NCBI GenBank assembly: GCA_964412845.1
Contig: CAYPQM010000033.1
Location: forward strand, 1 to 45,924
Origin: JAWWPY01 sp964412845
GTDB lineage: Bacteria > Actinomycetota > Actinomycetes > Streptosporangiales > Streptosporangiaceae
DNA length: 45,924 bases
Direction of reading: 5' to 3'
Below the pieces are notes generated by a model. That model saw only the letters and a list, made by a program, of their open reading frames with translations, had not been told where the DNA came from and made no database searches. This document shows positions 14,348-23,421 of the stretch, piece after piece; position 1 is the stretch's first letter; each line of letters opens with the position of its first letter. The translations under genes and the position numbers were made by a program.

Positions 14348-15631
14348 ATGGCACTTGCCGAGGTCTTCGAGAGGATGGCGGGGCCCGACGCCCCCGTGGA
14401 GTTCCGGGCCTACGACGGGAGCGTGGCTGGCACCGGTGACGCGCCGATCCGGATTACGGTCAAGTCCCCGGTTGCGGTGTCCTACCTGGCGCAGGCGCCC
14501 GGCACGCTCGGGCTGGCCCGCGCGTACGTGTCTGGCCATCTCGACGTCGAGGGCGACATGTACACCGCCCTGGCCAGGATGGTCGCGGCGCAGCAGATTC
14601 ACTTGGATTTTACCGAACGGCTCCGGCTGCTGCGCGAGCTCGGCGGACCGAAGACGCTCTTGCCGCGGGTGCCACCGCCGCCGCAGGAGGTCAAGGTGAG
14701 CCGCCGCTGGCTGAGCGGCAGGCGGCACTCCAAGGGCCGTGACGCCACCGCGATCTCGCACCACTACGACGTGTCCAACACGTTCTATGAGTGGGTGCTC
14801 GGGCCGTCCATGGCCTATACCTGTGCCTGCTACCCGAGCGCTGACTCCTCGCTGGAGGAGGCGCAGGCCTACAAGCACGACCTGGTGGCCAGGAAGCTGG
14901 GCCTGACATCCGGGATGCGGCTGCTCGACGTGGGCTGCGGCTGGGGCGGCATGGTGCGGCACGCGGCCCGGGAGTACGGGGTCAAGGCGATCGGCGTGAC
15001 CCTGTCCGCGCAGCAGGCGGCCTGGGCCCAGCAGGCCATCAAGGACGAGGGCCTGTCCGGCCTGGCCGAGGTACGCCACCTCGACTACCGGGACGTGCCG
15101 GAAACCGGGTTCGACGCGGTCAGCTCGATCGGGCTGACCGAGCACATCGGCAAGGCGCAGCTGCCCGGGTACTTCTCGTTCCTGCAGGGCAAGCTCAGGC
15201 CCGAGGGCCGGCTGCTCAACCACTGCATCACCCGGCCGGACAACGCCGCGCCGTCCAGGCAGGCGGGCGGGTTCATCAACCGGTACGTGTTCCCCGACGG
15301 TGAGCTGGAGGGGCCCGGCTACCTGATCTCGCTGATGAACGACTCCGGGTTCGAAGTGCGCCACGAGGAGAACCTGCGCGAGCACTATGCGCTGACGCTG
15401 GCCGGCTGGTGCGCGAACCTGGACGCACACTGGGACGAAGCCGTGGCGGAAGTGGGCGAAGGCACGGCACGGGTGTGGCGGCTGTACATGGCGGGCTCGC
15501 GGCTCGGCTTCGAGCGCAATGTCGTCCAGTTGCACCAGATCCTGGGCGTCAAGCTGGGCGAGGACGGCGCGTCGGGCATGCCGCTGCGCGCGGACTGGCA
15601 GGCAATCGCGACGGATCGCGCTCTCGCCTGA
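14348..15631 (+). CDS. tmsB: SAM-dependent fatty-acid methyltransferase, TmsB/BfaB-like (CFA synthase family)
   Basis: A cyclopropane-fatty-acid-synthase-family methyltransferase of 427 residues. It carries SAM motif I in LLDVGCGWGGMVRHAA, the family signature VTLSAQQAAWA, DYRDVPETGFDAVSSIGLTEHIG and the C-terminal MAGSRLGFERNVVQLHQIL. Together with tmsA it would methylate the double bond of oleoyl phospholipid at C10 to give a 10-methylene and then a 10-methyl chain. AGGAAGG (14334-14340) ends 7 nt before ATG 14348. No tmsC (a third, non-essential membrane gene in some lineages) is present. The coupling to an FAD reductase favours 10-methylation over cyclopropanation, but that is inference from context. 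Confidence 0.86.
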   Translation: MALAEVFERMAGPDAPVEFRAYDGSVAGTGDAPIRITVKSPVAVSYLAQAPGTLGLARAYVSGHLDVEGDMYTALARMVAAQQIHLDFTERLRLLRELGGPKTLLPRVPPPPQEVKVSRRWLSGRRHSKGRDATAISHHYDVSNTFYEWVLGPSMAYTCACYPSADSSLEEAQAYKHDLVARKLGLTSGMRLLDVGCGWGGMVRHAAREYGVKAIGVTLSAQQAAWAQQAIKDEGLSGLAEVRHLDYRDVPETGFDAVSSIGLTEHIGKAQLPGYFSFLQGKLRPEGRLLNHCITRPDNAAPSRQAGGFINRYVFPDGELEGPGYLISLMNDSGFEVRHEENLREHYALTLAGWCANLDAHWDEAVAEVGEGTARVWRLYMAGSRLGFERNVVQLHQILGVKLGEDGASGMPLRADWQAIATDRALA

Positions 15632-15637
15632 CCGGAC

Positions 15638-17032
15638 TCAGTAGCCGGGCGTGCTGGGCTGCCGGGACCAGTTGCCGGGTGTCCGGCGCCGGTAGTTCTC
15701 GGCGACCGTGAAGGCGAGGTCCAGCGACTGGCTGCGGTTCAGCCGCGGGTCGACGGCGGTCTCGTACCGGCGGGGCAGGTCATCCTCGATGAGATTGTGG
15801 CTGCCGCCCACGCACTCGGTGACGTCGTCCCCGGTGAACTCGACGTGGATGCCACCGGGATGGGTGCCCAGGCTCCGGTGCACCTCGAAGAATCCCTGGA
15901 CCTCGTCGAGCACGTCGTCGAACCGGCGTGTCTTGTGCCCGCTGGGCGCCTCGAACGTGTTGCCGTGCATCGGATCACAGATCCAGCACACCGCCGCACC
16001 GCGCTGCGCGACCGCCTTGACCAGCGGTGGCAGCGCCTTGCGCACCTGGCTGGCCCCCATCCGGGTGATGAAGGTAAGCCGCCCGGGCTCGTCGTCCGGA
16101 TTGAGCTTGTCAATCATGGCGAGGACGTCAGCGGGACTGGTGCTCGGTCCCAGTTTCACGCCCACCGGGTTGCGGATGCCCGCCGCGAATTCGACATGTG
16201 CTCCGCCGAGGTCGCGGGTCCGCTCGCCGATCCAGACAAAGTGCCCCGAAAGGTCATAGGGGCGCCCGGTCCGGGCGTCGGTCCTGGTCAGCGCCTGCTC
16301 ATAGTCCAGGATCAGCGCTTCATGGCTTGAGTACAGCTCCACCGTGTTCAGCTCGTCCGGGTCGCTGCCCCAGGCCCGCATGAAAGACAGGGCCCGGTCG
16401 ATGCCCTGAGCCAGTTGCTCGTACCGCTGGCCTGATGGGCTGTCCCTGACGAAGTCCTGGTTCCACGAGTGCATCTGATGCAGGTCGGCATACCCCCCGG
16501 TGGTGAACCCGCGGAGCAGGTTGAGCGTGACCGCCGAGGAGTGGTAGGCCCGCAGCAGCCTGGCCGGGTCAGGCGTCCGGGACTCGGGAGTGAACTCCAG
16601 GCCGTTGATGGCGTCGCCACGGTAGGCGGGCAGCTCGACGCCGTCGCGCGTCTCGGTCCCGCGCGATCGTGGCTTGGAGAACTGGCCGGCCAGCCGGCCG
16701 ATCTTGACGACGGGGACGCCCGCCCCGTAGGTCAGCACGACCGCCATCTGCAGCAGAGTCTGCAGCTTCGCGCGGACAGCGTGCGGGTTGGCGCCGGAGA
16801 ACATCTCGGCGCAGTCGCCGCCCTGCAGGATGAATGCCTCCCCGCTGGCCACCGCGGCGAGCCGCTCCTTGAGCAGGTCGCACTCGCTGGCTGACACCAG
16901 TGGGGGGAGCCCGGCGAGTTCGGCCGTCACGGCCTTCAGCTGTCCGGGATCGGGCCATCCGGGCTGCTGGGCGATGGGACGCCCACGCCAGGTGTCCAGG
17001 ACAGCCGCCGCGTCCGGCCCGCTCGTGATCAT
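15638..17032 (-). CDS. aroG: Class II 3-deoxy-D-arabino-heptulosonate 7-phosphate synthase
   Basis: This enzyme condenses phosphoenolpyruvate and erythrose 4-phosphate, the first step of the shikimate pathway. At 464 residues it matches the plant/actinobacterial class II type. Motifs include FILQGGDCAEMF (metal-site Cys), VVKIGRLAGQFSKPRS, GDAINGLEF, GIRNPVGVKLGPS, ITRMGA, CWICDPMHGNT and GIHVEFTGDDVTEC. ATG 17032 is set by AGGGGAG 8 nt upstream. It converges on tmsB with a 6-bp gap and is divergent from dxr across about 225 bp. No sign of damage. Confidence 0.95.
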   Translation of the reverse strand: MITSGPDAAAVLDTWRGRPIAQQPGWPDPGQLKAVTAELAGLPPLVSASECDLLKERLAAVASGEAFILQGGDCAEMFSGANPHAVRAKLQTLLQMAVVLTYGAGVPVVKIGRLAGQFSKPRSRGTETRDGVELPAYRGDAINGLEFTPESRTPDPARLLRAYHSSAVTLNLLRGFTTGGYADLHQMHSWNQDFVRDSPSGQRYEQLAQGIDRALSFMRAWGSDPDELNTVELYSSHEALILDYEQALTRTDARTGRPYDLSGHFVWIGERTRDLGGAHVEFAAGIRNPVGVKLGPSTSPADVLAMIDKLNPDDEPGRLTFITRMGASQVRKALPPLVKAVAQRGAAVCWICDPMHGNTFEAPSGHKTRRFDDVLDEVQGFFEVHRSLGTHPGGIHVEFTGDDVTECVGGSHNLIEDDLPRRYETAVDPRLNRSQSLDLAFTVAENYRRRTPGNWSRQPSTPGY

Positions 17033-17257
17033 GATTGAGACTCCCCTGCGGCAGTGCAGCCTGGTCAGTCCGAATAGACGCTGGCTCGCGCGCGACAGCC
17101 TGGCCCGCCGACGATAGCCCGGCCCGCCCACGATAGCGGAGAACGCCCACTTCCAGGCGGTCTTGCGCGGGATATGACGGCATCGGCGCAGCTGGGCAGC
17201 CGGCCGGGAACGGCCGGTTTCGCGCCCGCCGCCGCGGGCTCAGGCGACAATGGCCAG

Positions 17258-18514
17258 ATGGACTCCGCGCCTGCATCCCCGCGTCAGATCGTCTTGCTCG
17301 GCTCGACCGGGTCGATAGGCACCCAGGCGGCCGACATCGTCCGGCGCAACCCGGGCCGGTTCCGGCTGGCCGGGCTCGCGGCCGGCGGCGGCGACCCCGG
17401 CCTGCTGGCCGCCCAGGCGCTTGAATTCGGCGTCGAGGTGGTCGCGGTCGCCAACGACGGCGCCGTCGGCGCGGTGCGGGACGCGCTGCGCGCCCAGGCG
17501 CCGGCGGGCGGATCGGGGGCGGCGCGGCCGCTGCCGAAGGTGCTGGCCGGCTCAACCGCGGTGGCCGAGGTCGCGGCGTGGCCCTGCGATGTGGTGCTGA
17601 ACGGGGTGACGGGCGCGGTGGGCCTGGCCGCCACGCTCGCGGCGCTGGACGCCGGCCGGCCGCTGGCCCTGGCCAACAAGGAATCGCTGATCATCGGCGG
17701 CCCGCTGGTGACCGGGCGGGCCGCGCCCGGCCAGATCATCCCGGTCGATTCGGAGCACTCGGCGATCGCGCAGTGCCTGCGCGGCGGGAGCGCGGAGGAG
17801 GTGGCCAAGCTCGTGCTGACCGCGAGCGGCGGCCCGTTCCTGGGCCGCAGCCGGGCGGAACTGGCCGATGTGACACCGGAGCAGGCGCTGGCCCACCCGA
17901 ACTGGAACATGGGCCCGGTCGTCACGATCAACTCCGCGACCCTGGTGAACAAGGGTCTTGAGCTCATCGAGGCGCACCTGCTGTTCGGCATCGGCTTCGA
18001 CCGCATCGAGGTCGTCGTCCATCCGCAGTCGGTGATCCACTCGATGGTCGAGTTCACCGACGGCTCGACCATCGCCCAGGCCAGCCCGCCGGATATGCGG
18101 ATCCCGATCGCCCTCGCGCTGGGCTGGCCAGACCGGGTCGCGGGAGCGGCACCCGCCATCGACTGGACCACGGCCCACACCTGGTCCTTCCAGCCACTGG
18201 ATGAGGAGGCGTTCCCCGCTGTCCGGCTGGCCCGCGAGGCCGGCACCGCCGGGGGAACCGCCCCGGCCGTCTACAACGCGGCCAACGAAGTGTGCGTCGA
18301 GGCTTTCCGCACCGGCCGCATCGCCTTCCCCGGAATCGTGGACACAGTGGCCCAGGTAGTCTCTGAGAGTGAAAGCCACACCCGGGGCACCGTGGTACTA
18401 GAAGATGTTCTCGCCGCGGATCGCTGGGCACGAATCCGGGCGCTGGAGCTGACCGGCGCGGAGAGCCGCAGTGCGGCTGGCGCCGTCAGTGTGACGCGCG
18501 GGATGGGAGAGTAG
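17258..18514 (+). CDS. dxr: 1-deoxy-D-xylulose 5-phosphate reductoisomerase (Dxr)
   Basis: Dxr converts DXP to 2-C-methyl-D-erythritol 4-phosphate with NADPH, the second step of the MEP isoprenoid pathway. Visible motifs are the NADPH loop LLGSTGSIGTQ, LANKESLIIGG, metal-site VDSEHSAIAQCL, ASGGPF, HPNWNMGPVVTINSATLVNKGLELIEA in separate blocks, VHPQSVIHSMVEF and YNAANEVCVEAF. ATG 17258 gives 418 residues; ATG 17174 would add a Gly/Ala-rich 28-residue leader without homology. It is the first gene of a dxr-rip1-ispG operon, 5 bp before rip1. Confidence 0.95.
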   Translation: MDSAPASPRQIVLLGSTGSIGTQAADIVRRNPGRFRLAGLAAGGGDPGLLAAQALEFGVEVVAVANDGAVGAVRDALRAQAPAGGSGAARPLPKVLAGSTAVAEVAAWPCDVVLNGVTGAVGLAATLAALDAGRPLALANKESLIIGGPLVTGRAAPGQIIPVDSEHSAIAQCLRGGSAEEVAKLVLTASGGPFLGRSRAELADVTPEQALAHPNWNMGPVVTINSATLVNKGLELIEAHLLFGIGFDRIEVVVHPQSVIHSMVEFTDGSTIAQASPPDMRIPIALALGWPDRVAGAAPAIDWTTAHTWSFQPLDEEAFPAVRLAREAGTAGGTAPAVYNAANEVCVEAFRTGRIAFPGIVDTVAQVVSESESHTRGTVVLEDVLAADRWARIRALELTGAESRSAAGAVSVTRGMGE

Positions 18515-18519
18515 GCCGG

Positions 18520-19704
18520 ATGACGCTGCTCGGCTGGCTGATCTTCATCGTTGCCCTGCTCTTCTCGATCATGCTGCACGAAGCGGGGCACTTCGCGACC
18601 GCGAAGAAGTTCCGCATGAAGGTCACCCAGTTCTTCGTGGGGTTCGGCCGCACCCTCTGGTCCACCAAGCGGGGCGAGACGGAGTACGGGGTCAAGGCCA
18701 TCCCCGCGGGTGGTTTCGTCAAGATCGTCGGGATGACGGCGCTGGAGGATGTGGAGCCGGACGACGAGGCGCGGTCGTTCCGCAGGCAGCCGGGCTGGCA
18801 GCGGATCATCGTGCTGGCCGCGGGGTCGTTCATGCACTTCGCGCTCGCGTTCGTGCTGCTGTTCGGCATGGCGGTCGGGATCGGGCTGGCCAACTCGAAC
18901 TCGGCGACGGTCGGCGTGATAGATCCGTGCGTGCCCACCAGCCAGACGGCGGCCGGGTGCGTCAAGTCAGACCCCAAGTCCCCGGCGGTCAAGGTGGGCC
19001 TGCGGGCGGGTGACAAGATCATCGCCCTGGGTGGCGTACCGGTGCATAACTGGACCCAGCTGGGCCGCGCCATCCGCAATCACCCGGCAGGCAGCACGGT
19101 GGCGGTGACGCTGCTGCGGCACGGCCGGCAGATCACGCTGCACCCCTCGCTGGCGGCGATCCGCGGCCGGAAGGGCGCGTACCTCGGCATCTCGCCCACC
19201 GTCGTGTTCCAGCCGGTCAGCCCGGTGCGCGGGATCACCGCCGCTGGCTCGCAGTTCGGGCAGATCGTCACCGGCTCCGTCGGGGCCGTGGGCGCCATTC
19301 CCGCCGCGATCCCGGAGCTGTTCTCCAAGAACCGCTCCAGCACCGCCGGGGGCCAGGTGACCAGCATCGTCGGGGCCGGCGAAGTGACCGGGCAGGCCTT
19401 CGCCCTCAATGTCAGCTGGCAGCTCAAGATCACGGTGGTGCTGGACATCATCGTGTCGCTCAACATCTTCGTCGGCCTGTTCAACCTGCTGCCGCTGCTG
19501 CCACTGGATGGCGGGCACCTGGCCATCGTCATCTACGAGCGGGCCAGGGCCTGGCTGGCCAGGCTGCGCGGCAAGCCGGACCCGGGCCTGGTGGACATGC
19601 GCAAGCTGCTCCCGGTGAGTGTCGGTGTGTTCGCCCTGCTGGTCGGGTTCGGGCTGATCCTGATCATGGCGGACCTCGTCAATCCGATTCACCTACCTCA
19701 GTGA
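18520..19704 (+). CDS. rip1: Site-2-type intramembrane metalloprotease (Rip1/RseP family)
   Basis: A zinc protease embedded in the membrane. In mycobacteria Rip1 cleaves anti-sigma factors and controls envelope responses. HEAGH is at residues 20-24 inside the first membrane segment. A PDZ domain occupies roughly residues 145-235 (VKVGLRAGDKIIALGGVPV). The second zinc-ligand motif LPLLPLDGGH lies near 325-333, followed by a final membrane helix (FALLVGFGLILIMADLV). Length (394) fits the family. Position between dxr and ispG is the same as in Mycobacterium tuberculosis, so orthology to Rip1 is likely. Confidence 0.93.
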   Translation: MTLLGWLIFIVALLFSIMLHEAGHFATAKKFRMKVTQFFVGFGRTLWSTKRGETEYGVKAIPAGGFVKIVGMTALEDVEPDDEARSFRRQPGWQRIIVLAAGSFMHFALAFVLLFGMAVGIGLANSNSATVGVIDPCVPTSQTAAGCVKSDPKSPAVKVGLRAGDKIIALGGVPVHNWTQLGRAIRNHPAGSTVAVTLLRHGRQITLHPSLAAIRGRKGAYLGISPTVVFQPVSPVRGITAAGSQFGQIVTGSVGAVGAIPAAIPELFSKNRSSTAGGQVTSIVGAGEVTGQAFALNVSWQLKITVVLDIIVSLNIFVGLFNLLPLLPLDGGHLAIVIYERARAWLARLRGKPDPGLVDMRKLLPVSVGVFALLVGFGLILIMADLVNPIHLPQ

Positions 19705-19732
19705 AGCAAACACCAGTGAGGCGATCACGATC

Positions 19733-20893
19733 ATGACAATCGATCTGGGCATGCCACAGCCGCCCGCGGAGCCGCTGGCCCCGCGGCGCAAGTCCCGCCA
19801 GATCTCGGTGGGCAAGGGCAAGCACGCGGTGCTGGTGGGCGGCGGCGCACCCGTCTCGGTGCAGTCCATGGCGACCACGGTGACCGCGGACGTGAACGCC
19901 ACCCTGCAGCAGATCGCGGCGCTGACCGCCACCGGCTGCCAGATCGTCCGGGTGGCTGTGCCGTCGCAGGACGATGCGGACGCATTGCCGGAGATCGCCC
20001 GCAAGTCGCAGATCCCGGTGATCGCCGACATCCACTTCCAGCCCAAGTACGTGTTCGCCGCGATCGACGCGGGGTGCGGCGCGGTCCGCGTCAACCCCGG
20101 GAACATCAAGGCGTTCGACGACAAGGTCGGCGAGATCGCACGGGCCGCGGCCGACGCCCAGGTGCCGATCAGGATCGGGGTGAACGCCGGCTCGCTGGAC
20201 AAGCGGCTGCTGGCCAAGTACGGCCGGGCCACCGCCGAGGCGCTGGTGGAATCGGCGTTGTGGGAATGCTCGCTGTTCGAGGAGCATGGCTTCACCGACA
20301 TCAAGATTTCGGTGAAGCATCACGATCCGGTCGTGATGATCAATGCGTACCGGCAGCTCGCCGAGCGCTGTGACTACCCGCTGCACCTGGGCGTGACCGA
20401 GGCCGGGCCCGCCTTCCAGGGGACGGTAAAGTCGGCGGTCGCGTTCGGCGCGCTGCTGGCGGAGGGCATCGGGGACACCATCCGGGTGTCGCTGTCGGCC
20501 CCTCCGGTGGAGGAAGTGAAGGTCGGCATCTCCATCCTGGAGTCACTCGGCCTGCGCGAACGCGGCCTGGAGATCGTGTCCTGCCCGTCTTGCGGCCGGG
20601 CGCAGGTAGACGTGTACACCCTGGCTGACCAGGTGACCGCCGGGCTGGAGGGCCTGGATGTGCCGCTGCGCGTCGCGGTGATGGGCTGCGTGGTCAATGG
20701 CCCGGGCGAGGCGCGGGAGGCCGATCTCGGCGTCGCGTCCGGCAATGGCAAGGGGCAGATCTTCGTCAAGGGCGAGGTCATCAAGACCGTGCCGGAGTCG
20801 CAGATCGTGGAGACCCTGATCGAGGAGGCCATGAAGCTGGCCGAGGCGGCGGGCGGCGCCGCCTCGGGGATGCCCGAGGTCACCGTCTCCTGA
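19733..20893 (+). CDS. ispG: 4-hydroxy-3-methylbut-2-enyl diphosphate synthase (IspG/GcpE)
   Basis: IspG reduces methylerythritol cyclodiphosphate to HMBPP, the penultimate MEP-pathway step, with a [4Fe-4S] cluster. The cluster ligands are Cys284 and Cys287 (SCPSCGRAQVD) and Cys319 (VMGCVVNGPGEA). The TIM-barrel part has VQSMATTVTADVNATLQQI and ADIHFQPKYVFAAI. The 386-residue length is normal. It lies 28 bp downstream of rip1 as the last gene of the operon and converges with the DeoR-family gene 17 bp away. Confidence 0.96.
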   Translation: MTIDLGMPQPPAEPLAPRRKSRQISVGKGKHAVLVGGGAPVSVQSMATTVTADVNATLQQIAALTATGCQIVRVAVPSQDDADALPEIARKSQIPVIADIHFQPKYVFAAIDAGCGAVRVNPGNIKAFDDKVGEIARAAADAQVPIRIGVNAGSLDKRLLAKYGRATAEALVESALWECSLFEEHGFTDIKISVKHHDPVVMINAYRQLAERCDYPLHLGVTEAGPAFQGTVKSAVAFGALLAEGIGDTIRVSLSAPPVEEVKVGISILESLGLRERGLEIVSCPSCGRAQVDVYTLADQVTAGLEGLDVPLRVAVMGCVVNGPGEAREADLGVASGNGKGQIFVKGEVIKTVPESQIVETLIEEAMKLAEAAGGAASGMPEVTVS

Positions 20894-20910
20894 GGCCCGC
20901 CACCTGGACG

Positions 20911-21738
20911 TCAGGGCGTGACCGGCGCGGGGCTTTCGCTCAGCAGGGATGGGCCATCGGCGATGATGAGCTGCCCGACCCGCTCGGTGAGCAGCGCGCG
21001 CGCCTCGGCGTGCAGTTCGCTGTCCGTGATGAGCGTGTCCACCTCGGTCAGGTCGGCGAACGAACTCAGCCCGACGATGGCCCATTTGGTGTGGTCCGCC
21101 ACCACCGTGACCCGGCGGGCGGCGTGCACGAAAGCGCGGTTGGTCTCTGCCTCGGCGAGGTTGGGCGTGGTGAGGCCGGCTACCGGGTCGATCCCGTGGC
21201 AGCCGAGAAAGAGCAGGTCAACGTGGAGCGAGCGGATGGCCAGGTCGGCGATCGGGCCGACCAGGGCGTCCGACGGGGTCCGGACGCCGCCGGTGAGCAC
21301 GACTGACGCGTTCGCGCTCGCCTGCATAGCCGGCCGCGCGGTCTCGAACAGGTTCGCCACCCGCATGGAATTGGTCACGATCGTCAGCCCCGGAACGTCG
21401 AGCAGGTAGTGCGCCAGGGCGTAGGTGGTGGTCCCGGCGGACAGGGCGATGGCCGTGCCCGGTACCACCAGGGCCGCCGCCGCCCGGGCGATCGCGTCCT
21501 TCTCCGGTCTCTCCAGCACGGATTTCGCCTCGAAGCCGGGCTCGTGGCTGCTCGGGGCGCCAGGCAGTACCGCGCCTCCGTGCACCTTCTCGATCAGCCC
21601 GGCGCTGGCCAGCACCTCCAGGTCCCTGCGGATGGTCATGTCCGACACGCCGAGCCGCGCGGTGAGGTCACTCACCCGGGCGCTGCCGGCCCGCCGGATA
21701 TCTTGCAAGATCAGAGACTGCCGGTGTCTGGCAAGCAT
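20911..21738 (-). CDS. DeoR-family transcriptional regulator
   Basis: DeoR proteins repress sugar uptake and catabolism genes and sense phosphorylated sugars. The N-terminal winged HTH is RHRQSLILQDIRRAGSARV followed by DLTARLGVSDMTIRRDLEVL. VHGGAVLPG links it to the sensor domain, with IALSAGTTTYALA, VVLTGG, FLGCHGID, TETNRAF-like AETNRAF and VVADHTKW motifs of the NagB/RpiA-like fold. ATG 21738 is preceded by GAGGAAGG at 8 nt; the frame is open another 129 codons upstream, but that part is not DeoR-like. Divergent orientation next to a sugar importer suggests it controls that importer. Confidence 0.92.
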   Translation of the reverse strand: MLARHRQSLILQDIRRAGSARVSDLTARLGVSDMTIRRDLEVLASAGLIEKVHGGAVLPGAPSSHEPGFEAKSVLERPEKDAIARAAAALVVPGTAIALSAGTTTYALAHYLLDVPGLTIVTNSMRVANLFETARPAMQASANASVVLTGGVRTPSDALVGPIADLAIRSLHVDLLFLGCHGIDPVAGLTTPNLAEAETNRAFVHAARRVTVVADHTKWAIVGLSSFADLTEVDTLITDSELHAEARALLTERVGQLIIADGPSLLSESPAPVTP

Positions 21739-22254
21739 CCCTGGGCCTTCCTCGTACCGGGTCAGGTCCGCGGTTCGCGGCCGCTCATGTCGGTCACAAC
21801 CGTGATCACGCCGGAATCGGATCTTTATAACTTGTTCGTTGACGATCGAGTCTGTGTGATTTAGCTTAAGGCTCCACAAGGGTGTGCCGCTTTCGATCAT
21901 GGACTTCGATCCGACAGCGCATCCTGGGGGGGCGGGGTGTGCCATCTCAGGACGCCCACCGCGTGACTGAGCACCGGACAGCTCCGCCGATGCCCAGCCC
22001 AGGAAGACCGACATCGAATCGAGGCAGGCCATGCAGCGAGTGGGGGCGAAGTTCGCTGCGGGGCCACAGCCTCCGGCGGGAATCGTGGCGCTCAGGGGAC
22101 TACGGTGGTCCCCGGGCACCGTCATGCTCCCGCGTCCGCATCATGTCCGCGTGACCGCTCCGGGAACGGCGGCGGGGCCCACCACATCCATGTGCGGCGC
22201 GGCACATAAGGGCGCCGCGCCCAGTCCTGAGGAAATTTCTCCTGGAGGTCCGTG
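21739..22254. promoter_or_regulatory. 516-bp divergent control region, deoR / sugar importer
   Basis: No convincing gene lies here. On the plus strand TTGACG (21839-21844), a 17-bp spacer and TAGCTT (21862-21867) form a good sigma-70-like promoter. Transcription from about 21874 would give a leader of roughly 380 nt. CGTGATCACG (21801-21810) is a perfect palindrome 63-72 bp before deoR and a candidate operator. Near the importer start two hairpins compete: ATGTGC/GCACAT (22190-22207) and GGCGCGG/CCGCGCC (22196-22221). The ribosome-binding site CTGGAGG precedes the ATG at 22255. The middle part (21900-22150) shows nothing else I can name. Confidence 0.55.
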
Positions 22255-23379
22255 ATGAAAAAGATCGACCCGGTAGTCGAAGAGGCGATCGACACCCTGA
22301 ATCTCAAGGGTGACATGCGCCGTCGGCTGCTGAAGGGCGCCGGGATCGCCAGCGTCAGCAGCGCCGCGGCGGCGCTGCTCGCGGCGTGCACTTCCTCGGC
22401 CACGACGGCAGCGGCCGGCGGGATCGGGAACTTCCCGACCACCCCGAAGTGGAAGTTCGCCTTCGTCAACCACGTCACCACCAACCCGTTCTTCGTGCCG
22501 ACCCAGTACGGGGCGGCCGACGCCTGCGCGCTGCTCGGCTGCAGCTACACATGGACCGGCTCGGCGACCTCGAACGTGCCCCAAATGGTTAGCGCTACCA
22601 CTTCTGCGATCTCGGCGAAGGCGAACGGCATCGCGGTCGCGGTCATCAGCGACACGGCGTTCACCAGTCCCGTAGCGAGCGCCCTGAGCGCGGGCATCCC
22701 GGTGGTTTCCTACAACGCCGACGGAAGCACCGGCAACCCAGGCACCGCGCGTCTTGCTTATATCGGCCAGGACCTGTTCGTCTCGGGCCAGCAGCTCGGC
22801 CAGCGCATCGTGGCCGCCATGCCGAACGGCGGCGACGCGGTCGGCTTCATCGCGACTCCGGGCACGGCCAACATTCAGCCCCGCATCGACGGCGCCAAGG
22901 CCGCCATCACGGCGTCCGGCAAGAACATCAAGTTCACCTCGGTGACGTCCGGCGCCGAGCTCTCCCAGGAGAACACGGCAATCAACTCCTACGTGCTGGG
23001 CCATAAGTCCAGCCTCAAGGGAATCTTCGCTGTGGACGCGGGCTCGACGCAGACGGTCGGCGCGATCATCGCGAAGTACAAGCTGCAGAGCCAGGTGGCC
23101 TCGGGCGGGTTCGACCTGACCCCGCAGACGCTGAACTCGATCAAGGCAGGTGACCTGGGCTTCACCATTGACCAGCAGCCCTACCTGCAGGGCTTCCTGC
23201 CGGTCTTCGCCCTGTACCTGTACAACCTGTCGGGTGGCCTGACCGCCCCGGCGACGACGGACACCGGCCTCACCTTCGTGACCAAGGCCACCGTCGGCCC
23301 GTACCTGAGCACCACGTCCAGGTTTGAGGGCTCGACCACGAAGCAGAAGTACCTCAAGCGCTCCGGCGCGATTGGCTAG
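22255..23379 (+). CDS. Sugar ABC importer substrate-binding lipoprotein (RbsB-type)
   Basis: Extracellular binding protein of a CUT2-type importer. The N-terminus has a long polar segment, twin arginines (MRRRLLKGAG), a hydrophobic Ala-rich stretch and a lipobox LLAAC (Cys44), so export may be by Tat followed by lipidation. The mature part is a type I periplasmic-binding fold: WKFAFVNHVTTNPFFVP, AVISDTAF, PVVSYNADG, YIGQDLFVSGQQLGQRI, and the family hallmark GFDLTPQTLNSIKAGDL then FTIDQQPYLQG. The hallmark is shared with ribose, rhamnose and related sugar binders; the ligand cannot be fixed. CTGGAGG sets the start. The permease follows after 128 bp that contain a stable hairpin. Confidence 0.92.
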   Translation: MKKIDPVVEEAIDTLNLKGDMRRRLLKGAGIASVSSAAAALLAACTSSATTAAAGGIGNFPTTPKWKFAFVNHVTTNPFFVPTQYGAADACALLGCSYTWTGSATSNVPQMVSATTSAISAKANGIAVAVISDTAFTSPVASALSAGIPVVSYNADGSTGNPGTARLAYIGQDLFVSGQQLGQRIVAAMPNGGDAVGFIATPGTANIQPRIDGAKAAITASGKNIKFTSVTSGAELSQENTAINSYVLGHKSSLKGIFAVDAGSTQTVGAIIAKYKLQSQVASGGFDLTPQTLNSIKAGDLGFTIDQQPYLQGFLPVFALYLYNLSGGLTAPATTDTGLTFVTKATVGPYLSTTSRFEGSTTKQKYLKRSGAIG

Positions 23380-23421
23380 TTCCTGACCGGGGTCCTTGCG
23401 GACCTGCGCTTGGATATCCGG

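Noticed and set aside
21739..22125. A 129-residue N-terminal extension of the DeoR protein
   Set aside because: The extension has no family similarity and covers the divergent promoter region. A good ribosome-binding site precedes the ATG at 21738.
21882..22154. A 90-codon plus-strand frame in the deoR/importer control region
   Set aside because: Arg/Ser/Pro-rich with no ribosome-binding site or family resemblance. Better explained as leader RNA.
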